NCBI GenBank assembly: GCA_963823895.1
Contig: CAWGNG010000012.1
Coordinates: 124,001-188,000 of the forward strand
Direction: 5' to 3'
DNA: 64,000 nt
From: G963675935 sp963823895
GTDB taxonomy: Bacteria > Planctomycetota > Planctomycetia > Pirellulales > Thermoguttaceae
The notes beneath the pieces are model-generated. The model had not been told where the DNA came from, searched no databases, and saw nothing but the letters and a program-made list of their open reading frames with translations. Positions 54,274 through 62,310 of this stretch are shown piece by piece (positions within the stretch are counted from its first letter, which is position 1; the number at the start of each line of letters is the position of its first letter). Position numbers and translations under genes: made by a program.

Positions 54274-54932
54274 GCGGCCACTTCCTCCCCGCAACGCAAT
54301 TCCAGCGCCCCGCCCAGGGCCGTCATCGCTCGCCGCATCGAGTAGTTGCCGTTGCGCCAGCCCATTTGCTCCATCCCCAGCGGCATGGGAACGTCGGGGC
54401 CGGCTTCCTGCTGCCAAATCCAGGCCAGCCGCTCCAGGCAGGCTTTCGCAAACGTCGGGCCGGCCGAGAAGGGAAAGACCTCGAACCGCTGCAAGAGCGC
54501 CTCGTCCAACCCGCTGGCGTCGTTGCTGGTGGCCACCACGATCAGCCGCTCGGGCATGTTCTGCTCGCTAAGTTCGTCCTTCAGGGCCGCGTTGACGTGT
54601 CGGCTGACGATCAGTTCCAACTCCTCGACAAGCAGAATGTGCCACGGGTTGCCCGCCATCGGCTTGTAGCGGAAGGTCTGGCCGAACAACCGGCGAACCT
54701 CGTCGATGCTCAAGTTGCTGGCAGAATACTCGACCAAACCGGAAAACGGGCAGACACCCAGGTCTTGAATGAGGGCCTTGGCCGTGGCGCTCTTGCCCAC
54801 GCCGCCGAGGCCCTCGAACAGCAGACAACAGGGCTGAGGCAGAGCCACCAGCCGCTTCAACCGCCGGATGACGGCCGGCTGCCCGACCACTTCGTCCAGC
54901 GTGCGGGGTTGATAGGAACGCGACAATCGCAT
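54270..54932 (-). CDS. Clamp-loader-like AAA+ ATPase
   Basis: This 220-residue protein starts MRLSRSYQPRTLDEVVGQPA, the R-P-x-T-L-D-E-V-V-G-Q start of RFC/DnaX/RarA-type ATPases. Walker A is LFEGLGGVGKSATAKAL, Walker B is the modified HILLVEELELIVS, and sensor 1 is RLIVVATSNDASGLDEALLQ with the Arg-finger region ALLQRFEVFPF. The lid domain is short and the C-terminal collar domain is absent. It is an element-encoded helper, probably for replication or recombination. Adjacent minus-strand genes are spaced tightly. Confidence 0.8.
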   Translation of the reverse strand: MRLSRSYQPRTLDEVVGQPAVIRRLKRLVALPQPCCLLFEGLGGVGKSATAKALIQDLGVCPFSGLVEYSASNLSIDEVRRLFGQTFRYKPMAGNPWHILLVEELELIVSRHVNAALKDELSEQNMPERLIVVATSNDASGLDEALLQRFEVFPFSAGPTFAKACLERLAWIWQQEAGPDVPMPLGMEQMGWRNGNYSMRRAMTALGGALELRCGEEVAA

Positions 54933-54954
54933 GGCATGATCTCCTCTCTGGGGT

Positions 54955-55278
54955 TCAGTACGAGTAAAGTCTCATTTTCGATACCGGCACGCACTCGATA
55001 ACCAAGTCGGGGAAGCTGCGGCAGAGTTGTTGCCGCTCGGATGTCGAGCAGTAGAGCAGCCGCCCGCAGCCGTTCTCACAGACCAGACCGGCCGTGGCAA
55101 TCAGCATCCGGCCTTCGCAGTCCGGGCAGCCGCTTGTCAGGATGTCCGCCAGTGTCTTGCGGGGTCGGCGTCTCACGAATCGGCCCTCCCGTTCTTCGGA
55201 CAGTTCGCCATACGGGCGTGTCGTTGGCAGGCCCTTTCGGCAGCGTTTCGTTTTCGGTGGCGCGACAGTACATCCCAT
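54955..55278 (-). CDS. Zinc-ribbon-like small protein
   Basis: This 107-residue protein starts MGCTVAPPKTKRCRKGLPTT. The C-terminal half has two Cys pairs: SGCPDCEGRMLIATAGLVCE, then NGCGRLLYCS, with C-x2-C and C-x3-C spacing that suggests a zinc ribbon. The N-terminal half is basic. It overlaps the neighbouring small gene by about 100 bases in another frame, so one of the two starts may be wrong. Its function in the element is unknown. Confidence 0.55.
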   Translation of the reverse strand: MGCTVAPPKTKRCRKGLPTTRPYGELSEEREGRFVRRRPRKTLADILTSGCPDCEGRMLIATAGLVCENGCGRLLYCSTSERQQLCRSFPDLVIECVPVSKMRLYSY

Positions 55279-55457
55279 ACTCCAAACTCCTGGTCGAAGT
55301 GTTGAGCGTAGCACACGTCGGGAATCCCGCGCTCATCGTGCGGGCCGTAGCGGCAACGGGAGAGCGCCACCCTGTACTGGCGGCACTTGCTCGTCCAGAG
55401 CTTCCGATCGGCGGCGATGGTCTGGTCTCGCCGGGGACGCTTGGGAAAGGTCAGCAT
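55173..55457 (-). CDS. Small basic protein of unknown function
   Basis: This 94-residue protein starts MLTFPKRPRRDQTIAADRKL and contains QYRVALSRCRYGPHDERGIP, then DVCYAQHFDQEFGVWDVLSR. It is basic and Cys/Arg-rich. It lies 5 bases after the previous minus-strand gene, consistent with an operon, but overlaps the zinc-ribbon gene. No domain is recognised. Confidence 0.5.
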   Translation of the reverse strand: MLTFPKRPRRDQTIAADRKLWTSKCRQYRVALSRCRYGPHDERGIPDVCYAQHFDQEFGVWDVLSRHRKRNAAERACQRHARMANCPKNGRADS

Positions 55458-55462
55458 CGTAC

Positions 55463-55660
55463 TCAGTCCTCCTCGGGCAGCATGATCGTCAGACAAGGGG
55501 AGCCGTCGTCGTCCGGCCCGCACACGGCTTTCAGATGCACGAGTTTCGGCCTTGGCGGGTTGGGCTTCGCATAGTTTGCCGGAACATTGGGCACCACTCG
55601 CAGGCTGAAGTGCAGAACGGCGAGTGGGGCCTGAATACGCCGGATTGCCAGCTTGAGCAT
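55463..55660 (-). CDS. Small protein of unknown function, first gene of the minus-strand set
   Basis: This 65-residue protein starts MLKLAIRRIQAPLAVLHFSL and ends SPCLTIMLPEED. The start is uncertain; the frame stays open upstream to 55900, but that part overlaps the integrase start and promoter region. It contains a short Pro-rich stretch (PNPPRPKLVHLKAVCGPDDD). Function is unknown. Confidence 0.5.
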   Translation of the reverse strand: MLKLAIRRIQAPLAVLHFSLRVVPNVPANYAKPNPPRPKLVHLKAVCGPDDDGSPCLTIMLPEED

Positions 55661-55778
55661 CCACAGCACGTCCCACAGGCGGCCCTTGATGTCTTGGCAG
55701 GGGGCCAGTTCCTCGTCGTCGCCTTCCAAGGGCGTAGGTTTTCCGTTCAAACCGCGACGGGAATACTCCGCTATTTCT

Positions 55779-55877
55779 CGGGGATTATTGACGTTTCCTC
55801 CGCTTTCTGGTATCCTGGCCGTCGTGCGGATTACACCAGTTTGTACACCCGCAAGCCACTCCCAAAAGGAAAACGTC
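55779..55877 (+). promoter_or_regulatory. Conserved integrase upstream region
   Basis: This segment includes GGATTATTGACGTTTCCTCC and TTGTACACCCGCAAGCCACT and matches, with changes, the region at 7540-7625 before the decayed integrase. TTGACG followed about 17 bases later by TATCCT is a plausible sigma-70-like pair. A GGAAAACGTC ribosome site precedes ATG 55878. Conservation between the two copies argues for promoter or recombinase-binding function. Confidence 0.55.
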
Positions 55878-57068
55878 ATGGCAAAGCCCAAATCTGCCAA
55901 AGCGGTAAAGCCCCGTGCCGACTTTCCGCTATTCCCGCATCAGGCCGGCTATTGGTGCAAGAAGGTTCGCGGCAAGCTCCATTACTTCGGCAAGGTAGCC
56001 AACGATCCCAAGGGGCAAGCCGCGCTCAACAAGTGGCTCGAACAGCGGGATGACCTTCTGGCCGGCCGGGTGCCGCGAGTGAAGGTCGAGGGGCTGACCG
56101 TCCGCGACCTCTGCAATCGCTTTCTGAGTGCCAAGAGGGACTTGCTGGACGCCGACGAAATCAACCCCCGCACGTTTGCCGACCTACATGGAACCTGCAA
56201 ACGGCTCGGCAAAGCGTTTGGTTGGGATCGGCCAGTTTCCGACCTAGTGGCCGACGATTTTGACCGGCTCCGCCGTGCTAGCGCCAGCCTATGGGGGCCA
56301 CATCGACTCAGTAAAGAAATCCAAGGGGTCCGCTCCTTATTCAACTTCGGCTTCGAGGCTGGCTTGATGCAACAGCCCGTCCGATACGGCCCCACGTTCA
56401 AGAAGCCCTCAAAGAAGGTACTTCGCCTGCAACGGGCGAAGAGGGGGCCACGGATGCTTGAGGCGCACGAATTGCGCCAGGTGATCGATGCGGCCCCCAT
56501 TCCGCTCAAAGCTATGATCTTGCTGGGCGTGAACGCCGGCATGGGCAACACTGACGTGGCAAGCCTCCCCCGTCGCGCTGTGGACTTGAAACGCGGCTGG
56601 ATCGACTTCCCGAGGCCCAAGACCGGAATCGCGCGCCGATGTCCGCTATGGCCCGAGACGGCCACGGCGATCGGTGAGGTGCTTGCCAACCGTCCGGCAC
56701 CAAGTGCCGAGGAGTACAGCGGCCTGGTCTTTCTGACCCCAAGGGGCAATCCGTGGCGAATCTGTGAACGCGCGGACCGGGAAGATGGGGATTTCGGGCT
56801 GAGACTGAACGACTTCATCGGCAAAAAGTTTTCCTGCCTGGTGAAGGACTTGGAGGTTCACCGGCCGGGCGTGGGATTTTACACCTTGCGTCACGTTTTT
56901 GAGACCATTGCCGGCGATTCCCGCGATCAGGTGGCAGTTGACGCTATCATGGGACATGTCCGCGACGATATGGCCAGCGTATACCGTGAACGGATCGACG
57001 ACGCTCGGCTTCTAGCCGTGGTGGACCACGTTCACAAGTGGCTTTTCGGAGAACAGGAAACAAAGTAG
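55878..57068 (+). CDS. int: Tyrosine recombinase/integrase, planctomycete type
   Basis: This 396-residue protein starts MAKPKSAKAVKPRADFPLFP. An N-terminal YWCKKVRGKLHYFGKVANDP arm-like domain is followed by a SAM-like domain (LTVRDLCNRFLSAKRDLLDA). The catalytic domain has NAGMGNTDVASLP where the first Arg box is expected (no obvious Arg), the beta-hairpin Lys in DFPRPKTGIARR, GFYTLRHVFETIA for the second box (Tyr instead of His), VDAIMGHV and the Tyr in ASVYRERI. This divergent box pattern is typical of planctomycete integrases. It should mobilise the 54-64+ kb element. I chose ATG 55878 because the longer frame overlaps the promoter. Confidence 0.88.
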   Translation: MAKPKSAKAVKPRADFPLFPHQAGYWCKKVRGKLHYFGKVANDPKGQAALNKWLEQRDDLLAGRVPRVKVEGLTVRDLCNRFLSAKRDLLDADEINPRTFADLHGTCKRLGKAFGWDRPVSDLVADDFDRLRRASASLWGPHRLSKEIQGVRSLFNFGFEAGLMQQPVRYGPTFKKPSKKVLRLQRAKRGPRMLEAHELRQVIDAAPIPLKAMILLGVNAGMGNTDVASLPRRAVDLKRGWIDFPRPKTGIARRCPLWPETATAIGEVLANRPAPSAEEYSGLVFLTPRGNPWRICERADREDGDFGLRLNDFIGKKFSCLVKDLEVHRPGVGFYTLRHVFETIAGDSRDQVAVDAIMGHVRDDMASVYRERIDDARLLAVVDHVHKWLFGEQETK

Positions 57069-57181
57069 GATCGAAGTGCTGAGTTTGTGGGCTGTACACC
57101 CACGCAGGGCCGGCGACTGACCGCAGGAATCTTCACCGCCTATGGCAGTCGCCCGGCCGATCCGGCGGCAAGGGTGAAGAT

Positions 57182-58330
57182 ATGACGAAGAAAAGTGGGA
57201 TCGTTCGATGGGTGGCTGTCGGGTGTGACCTAGACAAGCTTGCAAAAGTCCATGCACAAATGCGAAAACACTTGCAGTTGCTCCAAGCCGGCGACAGAAC
57301 AAAGGAGGCTTTATCGCTCGCACTTGATTACTGGTTGCATTATCCGCGCTATGCAGGGTATGTCGGGCACGACCGAGAGCATGAAGACGCTCGCTGCATG
57401 GCGTATCTGACACTCAACGCCACCCATCAGGCAGCCGCGCGATTGCTTATGGACCTAGCCGAGTCTCTTGGAATCAAGAGTACGCCAATCTGGAAGGCCG
57501 CAATCATCTGTGAGGAGCTTTGGGAGAACGAGCCCTGGAAGTGGGAATCAAAGCGGGGATGGAAGTGGCCCGAGTGCTTGGGGACTACAATAACGCACTT
57601 GCCTGCTGATGAGAGGCGGACCATACGGTCTGCGGACGCCATTATGGAACAAATCCGCGTGAAGGGGAATCTCGATGAACGTAATTGCGGCGGGGTATTT
57701 CAAGCGTGGTTAAGCAACCCTATCCACGCTCCAGAGAATCCACACGCAGCCGCCACGGGAACCAAGCCGCGGGGTAAGAAAGTCGAAGCAGAAAAAGCAA
57801 TCCGCCACTACATAGTGGACCAGCAAAGCTACTATGACCGTCTAAAGCCGCGTTGCCAAGCGAACGATCCCGCGGCAATTGAGCAGGCCGAAAAGACCTT
57901 TGGCCGGAACAAACTGGCCCAAGTGCTGGTGTTGTCTGCTGGCATGGTGTCGAGCACAACGGCATGGAAGAGAATCAAGGCCGACTTGTTTTGTGGCCCC
58001 CGCGATGCCGTGTCTACGATTCGCCACTCTGGCCGACGGCGAGTGGGAATCGACTCTGGCCGGGTGGGACTCGACATTGCCGAGGAGTTTGCGGGGAAAG
58101 CTCGCGGCGATTTGACGGGTGATACCGTGGTCCGCAACGAAACCCTGCAACTAATCGACAATGCGAACATGCCAACGGAAACGGCCGAACAGATTATCAA
58201 CCAGTTGACGGCCGGCGACATTAGCGACAACGCGGCCCGCGAGATGATTGAATCGTACCGTGAAGGTGAAGCGAGCCGGCTCGCCGACCATAGGCCACGA
58301 CGGAAGAAAAGGCCCATTTCTGACCGCTGA
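57182..58330 (+). CDS. Unknown protein of the integrative element
   Basis: This 382-residue protein starts MTKKSGIVRWVAVGCDLDKL. The first 160 residues are helical and Trp/His-rich (EELWENEPWKWESKRGWKWP). The second half has a Lys/Arg-rich centre (KPRGKKVEAEKAIRHYIVDQ) and an Asp/Asn/Ala-rich region with TAEQIINQLTAGDISDNAAR. The basic tail RPRRKKRPISDR could bind DNA. I do not recognise a family. It is the first gene after the integrase and the start of the plus-strand set. Confidence 0.65.
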   Translation: MTKKSGIVRWVAVGCDLDKLAKVHAQMRKHLQLLQAGDRTKEALSLALDYWLHYPRYAGYVGHDREHEDARCMAYLTLNATHQAAARLLMDLAESLGIKSTPIWKAAIICEELWENEPWKWESKRGWKWPECLGTTITHLPADERRTIRSADAIMEQIRVKGNLDERNCGGVFQAWLSNPIHAPENPHAAATGTKPRGKKVEAEKAIRHYIVDQQSYYDRLKPRCQANDPAAIEQAEKTFGRNKLAQVLVLSAGMVSSTTAWKRIKADLFCGPRDAVSTIRHSGRRRVGIDSGRVGLDIAEEFAGKARGDLTGDTVVRNETLQLIDNANMPTETAEQIINQLTAGDISDNAAREMIESYREGEASRLADHRPRRKKRPISDR

Positions 58331-58511
58331 TTTGACCGATGGTTTGACCGGTCAATTCTTTGTGCCCCCCGTTTTCCACGGGGATTCTGCGCTTTCGGCA
58401 CCGCTCAACTGACCAAGGGCTTCTTCCATAGTGACGTGACTATGGTTTCCACCTTACGGGAAAGAAAAACAAAGCGACGCGCGTGTCGCATTTCAGAATG
58501 GAGCGATACGG

Positions 58512-59090
58512 ATGGACTCCTTCGGTGTATCGGGCGAATTAGTCAGTGCGATTGGCGCCGTTCAACTGGAACTGCGGGGGCAGTTCCATGACTCTCTGAA
58601 GGTGGCCGTCCGGCTGGGCCACCTACTCCAGCGAGCCAAAGGCGAGTGCCGACATGGTGACTTCGAATGCTGGCTTAAGCAGCACTTTGAGGGCAGCGTA
58701 CGGCACGCCCAGCGATTCATGCAGCTAGCCGCCAAATATCCAAGCGAAGCGGAACTGCCTACTCTGTCACTCCGCGAGGCACTCCGGATGATTGCCGGAC
58801 GACGACCCGCTGAAATAGCGGTTTCTGCGAATGAGCGGCTATCTCATGAGACGCTAGAAAAAGTGCTGTTCGCGGTAGGGAGGCTATCCCGAGCCCATGC
58901 ACGTCGCGTGGTTTCCAGCCTGGAGATTGACGGCCTCACGAAGCGCCATGCCGCAATGAAACACGCGAAGCAAATCGAGTCCAGTCTTCGCAAGTTCATT
59001 GAGTACCTCCAAGCTGAGGATGCCATAGCGAGATCAGAGAGGGCGTCGCTTTCTGTATACCACCCAGAAGATGCGGGAAATAGGGTATAG
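58512..59090 (+). CDS. DUF3102-like protein
   Basis: This 192-residue protein starts MDSFGVSGELVSAIGAVQLE. Residues about 25-75 (SLKVAVRLGHLLQRAKGECR, then HGDFECWLKQHF...RHAQRFMQLA) match the DUF3102 pattern found in mobile elements, where L-x2-AK...G-x-F-x2-WL...QR-M is conserved. The family is thought to act in element maintenance or regulation, without a proven role. The 3' end contains a 19-base segment repeated near the tRNA half at 7462-7480. Confidence 0.7.
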   Translation: MDSFGVSGELVSAIGAVQLELRGQFHDSLKVAVRLGHLLQRAKGECRHGDFECWLKQHFEGSVRHAQRFMQLAAKYPSEAELPTLSLREALRMIAGRRPAEIAVSANERLSHETLEKVLFAVGRLSRAHARRVVSSLEIDGLTKRHAAMKHAKQIESSLRKFIEYLQAEDAIARSERASLSVYHPEDAGNRV

Positions 59091-59108
59091 CTCACCGGAG
59101 ATCTATTG

Positions 59109-59315
59109 ATGCCAACCTTCCTGCCGACGATCGGCGAAATTGCACGTCGGTGTCATGTGCCAACGCACCGCGTCGAATACGTGGTTGAGTCGCGCGGAAT
59201 CGAGGCCGCTGGCATTGCTGGCCATGCGCGCGTGTTTGACGAGCCGGCCGTCAACCGGATCGCAAGTGAACTGCGGCGAATTGAGCGGGACCGAACTGGA
59301 GGCTTGCCGGAATGA
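59109..59315 (+). CDS. Small HTH (MerR/excisionase-like) protein
   Basis: This 68-residue protein starts MPTFLPTIGEIARRCHVPTH. The segment GEIARRCHVPTHRVEYVVES is a helix-turn-helix and is followed by the wing-like AGIAGHARVFDEPAVNRI. It corresponds in position to the IS-split HTH gene at 195-3052. Its stop overlaps the next gene's start by four bases. Confidence 0.75.
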   Translation: MPTFLPTIGEIARRCHVPTHRVEYVVESRGIEAAGIAGHARVFDEPAVNRIASELRRIERDRTGGLPE

Positions 59316-59572
59316 GCGCGCCGCAGGCCACATATCTGACACCACCAGCCGTCGCCAGACGTTACGGTGTCGATCCGGCCAAGGTGCTCACCTGGATTCG
59401 TAACGGTGAGCTCGGCGCCGTGAACGTGGCTACCTCGACCGGCGGCCGGCCACGCTATCGCGTTAGCCCCGCTGATCTTGCCCTCTTTGAGCAGAGCCGA
59501 GCCGCGGGGCCGCAACCCAAGATCACCCGCTGCCGAAGGAGGCAGCCCCAGGGGGTCACTCAATTCTTCTAG
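59312..59572 (+). CDS. Small HTH protein, paralogue of 3049-3306
   Basis: This 86-residue protein starts MSAPQATYLTPPAVARRYGV. It shares with the left-element protein the core RYGVDPAKVLTWIRNGELGA and the wing GRPRYRVSPADLALFEQSRA, then a basic tail ending in QFF. It is an excisionase/MerR-type DNA-binding protein. It lies in an operon with the preceding HTH gene and the TopoVI-like pair. Confidence 0.8.
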   Translation: MSAPQATYLTPPAVARRYGVDPAKVLTWIRNGELGAVNVATSTGGRPRYRVSPADLALFEQSRAAGPQPKITRCRRRQPQGVTQFF

Positions 59573-59620
59573 CGCCTAATAAACCCAGATGGCTGTGCAG
59601 AGCCGGTCGGGCTGGAAAAG

Positions 59621-61012
59621 ATGCCACAAATGGATGCTACAGCAACTTCGCCAACGCGACAACAGCCCGGTGCAACCAAGCTCAGCCGCATCGCGTTTGA
59701 GACATCGCGGCTTCTCGAGTTTTGCACCCAGAAGGAACTGACCGCGCAGATCGGCCACGCGAGCTGGGACTGGCCCTTGGTTGTCCAGAAGGAATTGCTG
59801 GACAACTCCCTCGACGCCTGCGAGGAGGCCGACCTGGCGCCCGAGATTGAGGTCATGGTCAATGGGGACGGGATCGCCGTCAGCGACAACGGTCCAGGCA
59901 TCCCCCCCAGGACGATTGACGGAGTTCTTGATTACACCGTCCGGGTCAGCAGTCGCGAGGCATACATGGCACCCGATCGCGGTGCTCAGGGCAACGCCCT
60001 GAAAACGCTGGTGGCGATGCCATTCGTCTTGAGTGAAGAGGATCGGATCGGGCGGGTAGACATCACTACCGGGGGGATGCGGCATGAAATCGTGTTCTGC
60101 ATGGACCCAATCCGGCAGGAACCGAAGATCGAGCGGAGCGTCCGACCTGTCGAAAATGTAAAAACTGGCACTGTATTCATGCTCCGTTGGCCCCAGATCG
60201 CAAGCGATATTGTGTCCGAGCAACAGGATGCATTTTTACAATTAGCCTCCGACTTCACCTTCCTCAACCCACATTTGACACTCTCCGTGGACTGGTTCGG
60301 CCAGCGGACCGTGACTGAGGCCACCAGCCGCACCTGGGCCAAATGGGGTCCCAGCGAGCCGACTTCGCCGCACTGGTACACGCAAGAGGACTTCGAACGT
60401 CTACTGGCTGCGTACATCGGCCATGACCAGGAACGCGGTGCTGACCGGTATGTGCGCGACTTCATCAAGGAGTTCCGCGGGTTGACCGGCACTGCCAAAC
60501 AGAAGGCCGTGTTGGACTCGACGGGCATGGCGCGGGCCAGTCTATCATCGCTTGCCAATGACGGTGGCATAGATCATAAAGCCGCCGCCAACCTCTTGGC
60601 CGCCATGAAGCAAAATAGCAAGGTCGTCAATCCGTCGGCGCTGGGTGTGATCGGCAAGGACCACCTCCGCCAGCGTTTCACAGAATCGGGCTGTGATAAG
60701 AAGACGTTTCACTACAAGAAGTTGATGGATATAGACGAGGGCGTACCCGTTGTAATCGAGTCGGCATTTGCCCTTTTCAAGGACGAGAAGGCGAGCCGTC
60801 GGATAATCACCGGCGTCAACTGGTCGGGTGCCATTGGCAACCCGTTCCGCAGTCTCGGGGGCGGCTACGATGATGGTCTCAACTCGCTTCTCGCAGAACA
60901 GATGGTCGGGCGCCATGAGCCGGTGATGTTCCTGCTCCACTGTGCATGTGCCCGCGTGCGATACACCGACCGCGGTAAGACCAACATTGAAATTAGCGAG
61001 GCGGGGACCTGA
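59621..61012 (+). CDS. TopoVI-B-like GHKL ATPase
   Basis: This is a 463-residue protein. The GHKL fold shows the N box KELLDNSLDACEEAD (residues about 55-69), the G1 box IAVSDNGPGIPP and the G2 region GAQGNALKTLVAM, as in TopoVI-B, MutL and Hsp90. The central region continues with MRHEIVFCMDPI and TVFMLRWPQ, consistent with a transducer-like domain. The partner gene downstream overlaps by one base and encodes a TopoVI-A-like protein, so the two probably form a type IIB topoisomerase-like complex, as known for TopoVI and TopoVIII of mobile elements. The C-terminal 200 residues are less familiar. Confidence 0.82.
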   Translation: MPQMDATATSPTRQQPGATKLSRIAFETSRLLEFCTQKELTAQIGHASWDWPLVVQKELLDNSLDACEEADLAPEIEVMVNGDGIAVSDNGPGIPPRTIDGVLDYTVRVSSREAYMAPDRGAQGNALKTLVAMPFVLSEEDRIGRVDITTGGMRHEIVFCMDPIRQEPKIERSVRPVENVKTGTVFMLRWPQIASDIVSEQQDAFLQLASDFTFLNPHLTLSVDWFGQRTVTEATSRTWAKWGPSEPTSPHWYTQEDFERLLAAYIGHDQERGADRYVRDFIKEFRGLTGTAKQKAVLDSTGMARASLSSLANDGGIDHKAAANLLAAMKQNSKVVNPSALGVIGKDHLRQRFTESGCDKKTFHYKKLMDIDEGVPVVIESAFALFKDEKASRRIITGVNWSGAIGNPFRSLGGGYDDGLNSLLAEQMVGRHEPVMFLLHCACARVRYTDRGKTNIEISEAGT

Positions 61013-62310
61013 TGAAGGGCGAAATGCTAAAGAAAGCCGTCGAAGCGGTCACCGACACCTGGCGCAAACAACGCAAGCGCGAAGACAAAGGCCGCCCCGA
61101 AATCAAGTACAGACGGCGCAAGGTGATGAACTGCGAGTACGAATACTCAACTCGCGTGACGATCAAGGAGGCTGCAGAAGGATGCATGGAAGAAGCTTAC
61201 ATGAAGGTCAGTGCCGGCGGCACTCTGCCGGCCCATGCTCGCCAAATCATGTATGCAGCTCGGCCCGCCATCCTGGCGAAGGCGCATGATCGGCATGATG
61301 AACCATACGAACTGAAGGACGTGTACTTCATACAGACCCTGTTGCCGGAGTACATGGACGAACATAACCATGTGGGCGATTGGGACGTGGTATTCGATGC
61401 ACGTGGACATCTTACTGAACCGCATACCAAGAGGACAATACCTCTCGGCACGCTGGACGTGCGGCATTATCTCCGTGACATTACCAGCGGCGGGGACAGC
61501 GACGTTTCCTATGAGAAAGTTGACGATGACTATCCGACCTGCGGCCCCGCCAATAGATTCGGGGCGGTGCTCTTCATTGAAAAAGAAGGGTTCCTACCGC
61601 TGTTCGATGCCGTCAAGCTAGCGAAGCGATATGACATCGCCATCATGTCCACGAAGGGAATGAGCGTCACCGCTGCACGTACCCTCGTCGAAAATGTCTG
61701 CGGCGATTATGGCGTCCCGCTGCTCTTACTCCGGGACCTTGACAAGGCCGGGTTCGCAATCGCCGCCTCATTCCAAAAGGACACGCGACGATACCAATTC
61801 GCAAAATCCTTCGAGATTGTCGATCTGGGTCTTCGCCTGGGTGACGTTGAATCCTGGGGCTTGGTTTCGGAAGAGGTCTATTACGAGTCGGATCCGCGGC
61901 GCAACTTAGAAGAGAACGGTGCAACACCCGAGGAAATCGCCTTCTTATGCGAGGGTGGCGGCGGCAAGCACTATTATGGCCGTCGCGTTGAACTGAACGC
62001 GTTTACCAGCCGCAACCTCATTGAGTGGGTCGAAGCGAAGCTGCACGAGTATGGCGTCAAGAAGGTCCTGCCCGACGATGATACGCTGAGGAACGCCTAC
62101 GCCCGAGCCGTCAAGGTGGCCTTTGTGAATAGCGCCATTCAAGACGCCCTGGGTGATGCAGAAGATGCCGCCAAGAAGTATTCAATGCCCAAATCGCTAC
62201 GCAGAAAGATCGCGAAGGCATTGAAGGAAACGCCCGCGACATCATGGGACGAGGTACTTGCGGCGTTTGCCGAATCGGACATTGTAGACAATGGGGATCA
62301 AGAAGGATGA
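61012..62310 (+). CDS. TopoVI-A/Spo11-like Toprim protein
   Basis: This is a 432-residue protein. The winged-helix segment LPAHARQIMYAARPAILAKA (residues about 68-87) carries the R-x-x-x-Y motif expected for the DNA-cleaving Tyr. The Toprim domain has the Glu region VLFIEKEGFLPLFDAVKLAK, STKGMSVTAARTLVENV and the acidic LLLLRDLDKAGFAIAASF. Together with the upstream GHKL protein it should make and reseal double-strand breaks or remodel element DNA. The start codon overlaps the upstream stop (TGATG). The C-terminal 130 residues are not typical of archaeal TopoVI-A. Confidence 0.82.
   Translation: MKGEMLKKAVEAVTDTWRKQRKREDKGRPEIKYRRRKVMNCEYEYSTRVTIKEAAEGCMEEAYMKVSAGGTLPAHARQIMYAARPAILAKAHDRHDEPYELKDVYFIQTLLPEYMDEHNHVGDWDVVFDARGHLTEPHTKRTIPLGTLDVRHYLRDITSGGDSDVSYEKVDDDYPTCGPANRFGAVLFIEKEGFLPLFDAVKLAKRYDIAIMSTKGMSVTAARTLVENVCGDYGVPLLLLRDLDKAGFAIAASFQKDTRRYQFAKSFEIVDLGLRLGDVESWGLVSEEVYYESDPRRNLEENGATPEEIAFLCEGGGGKHYYGRRVELNAFTSRNLIEWVEAKLHEYGVKKVLPDDDTLRNAYARAVKVAFVNSAIQDALGDAEDAAKKYSMPKSLRRKIAKALKETPATSWDEVLAAFAESDIVDNGDQEG

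Noticed and set aside
61012..62310. JetD-like (Wadjet) nuclease
   Set aside because: Wadjet needs jetA-C condensin-like neighbours, which are absent; the GHKL partner fits a TopoVI-type pair better.
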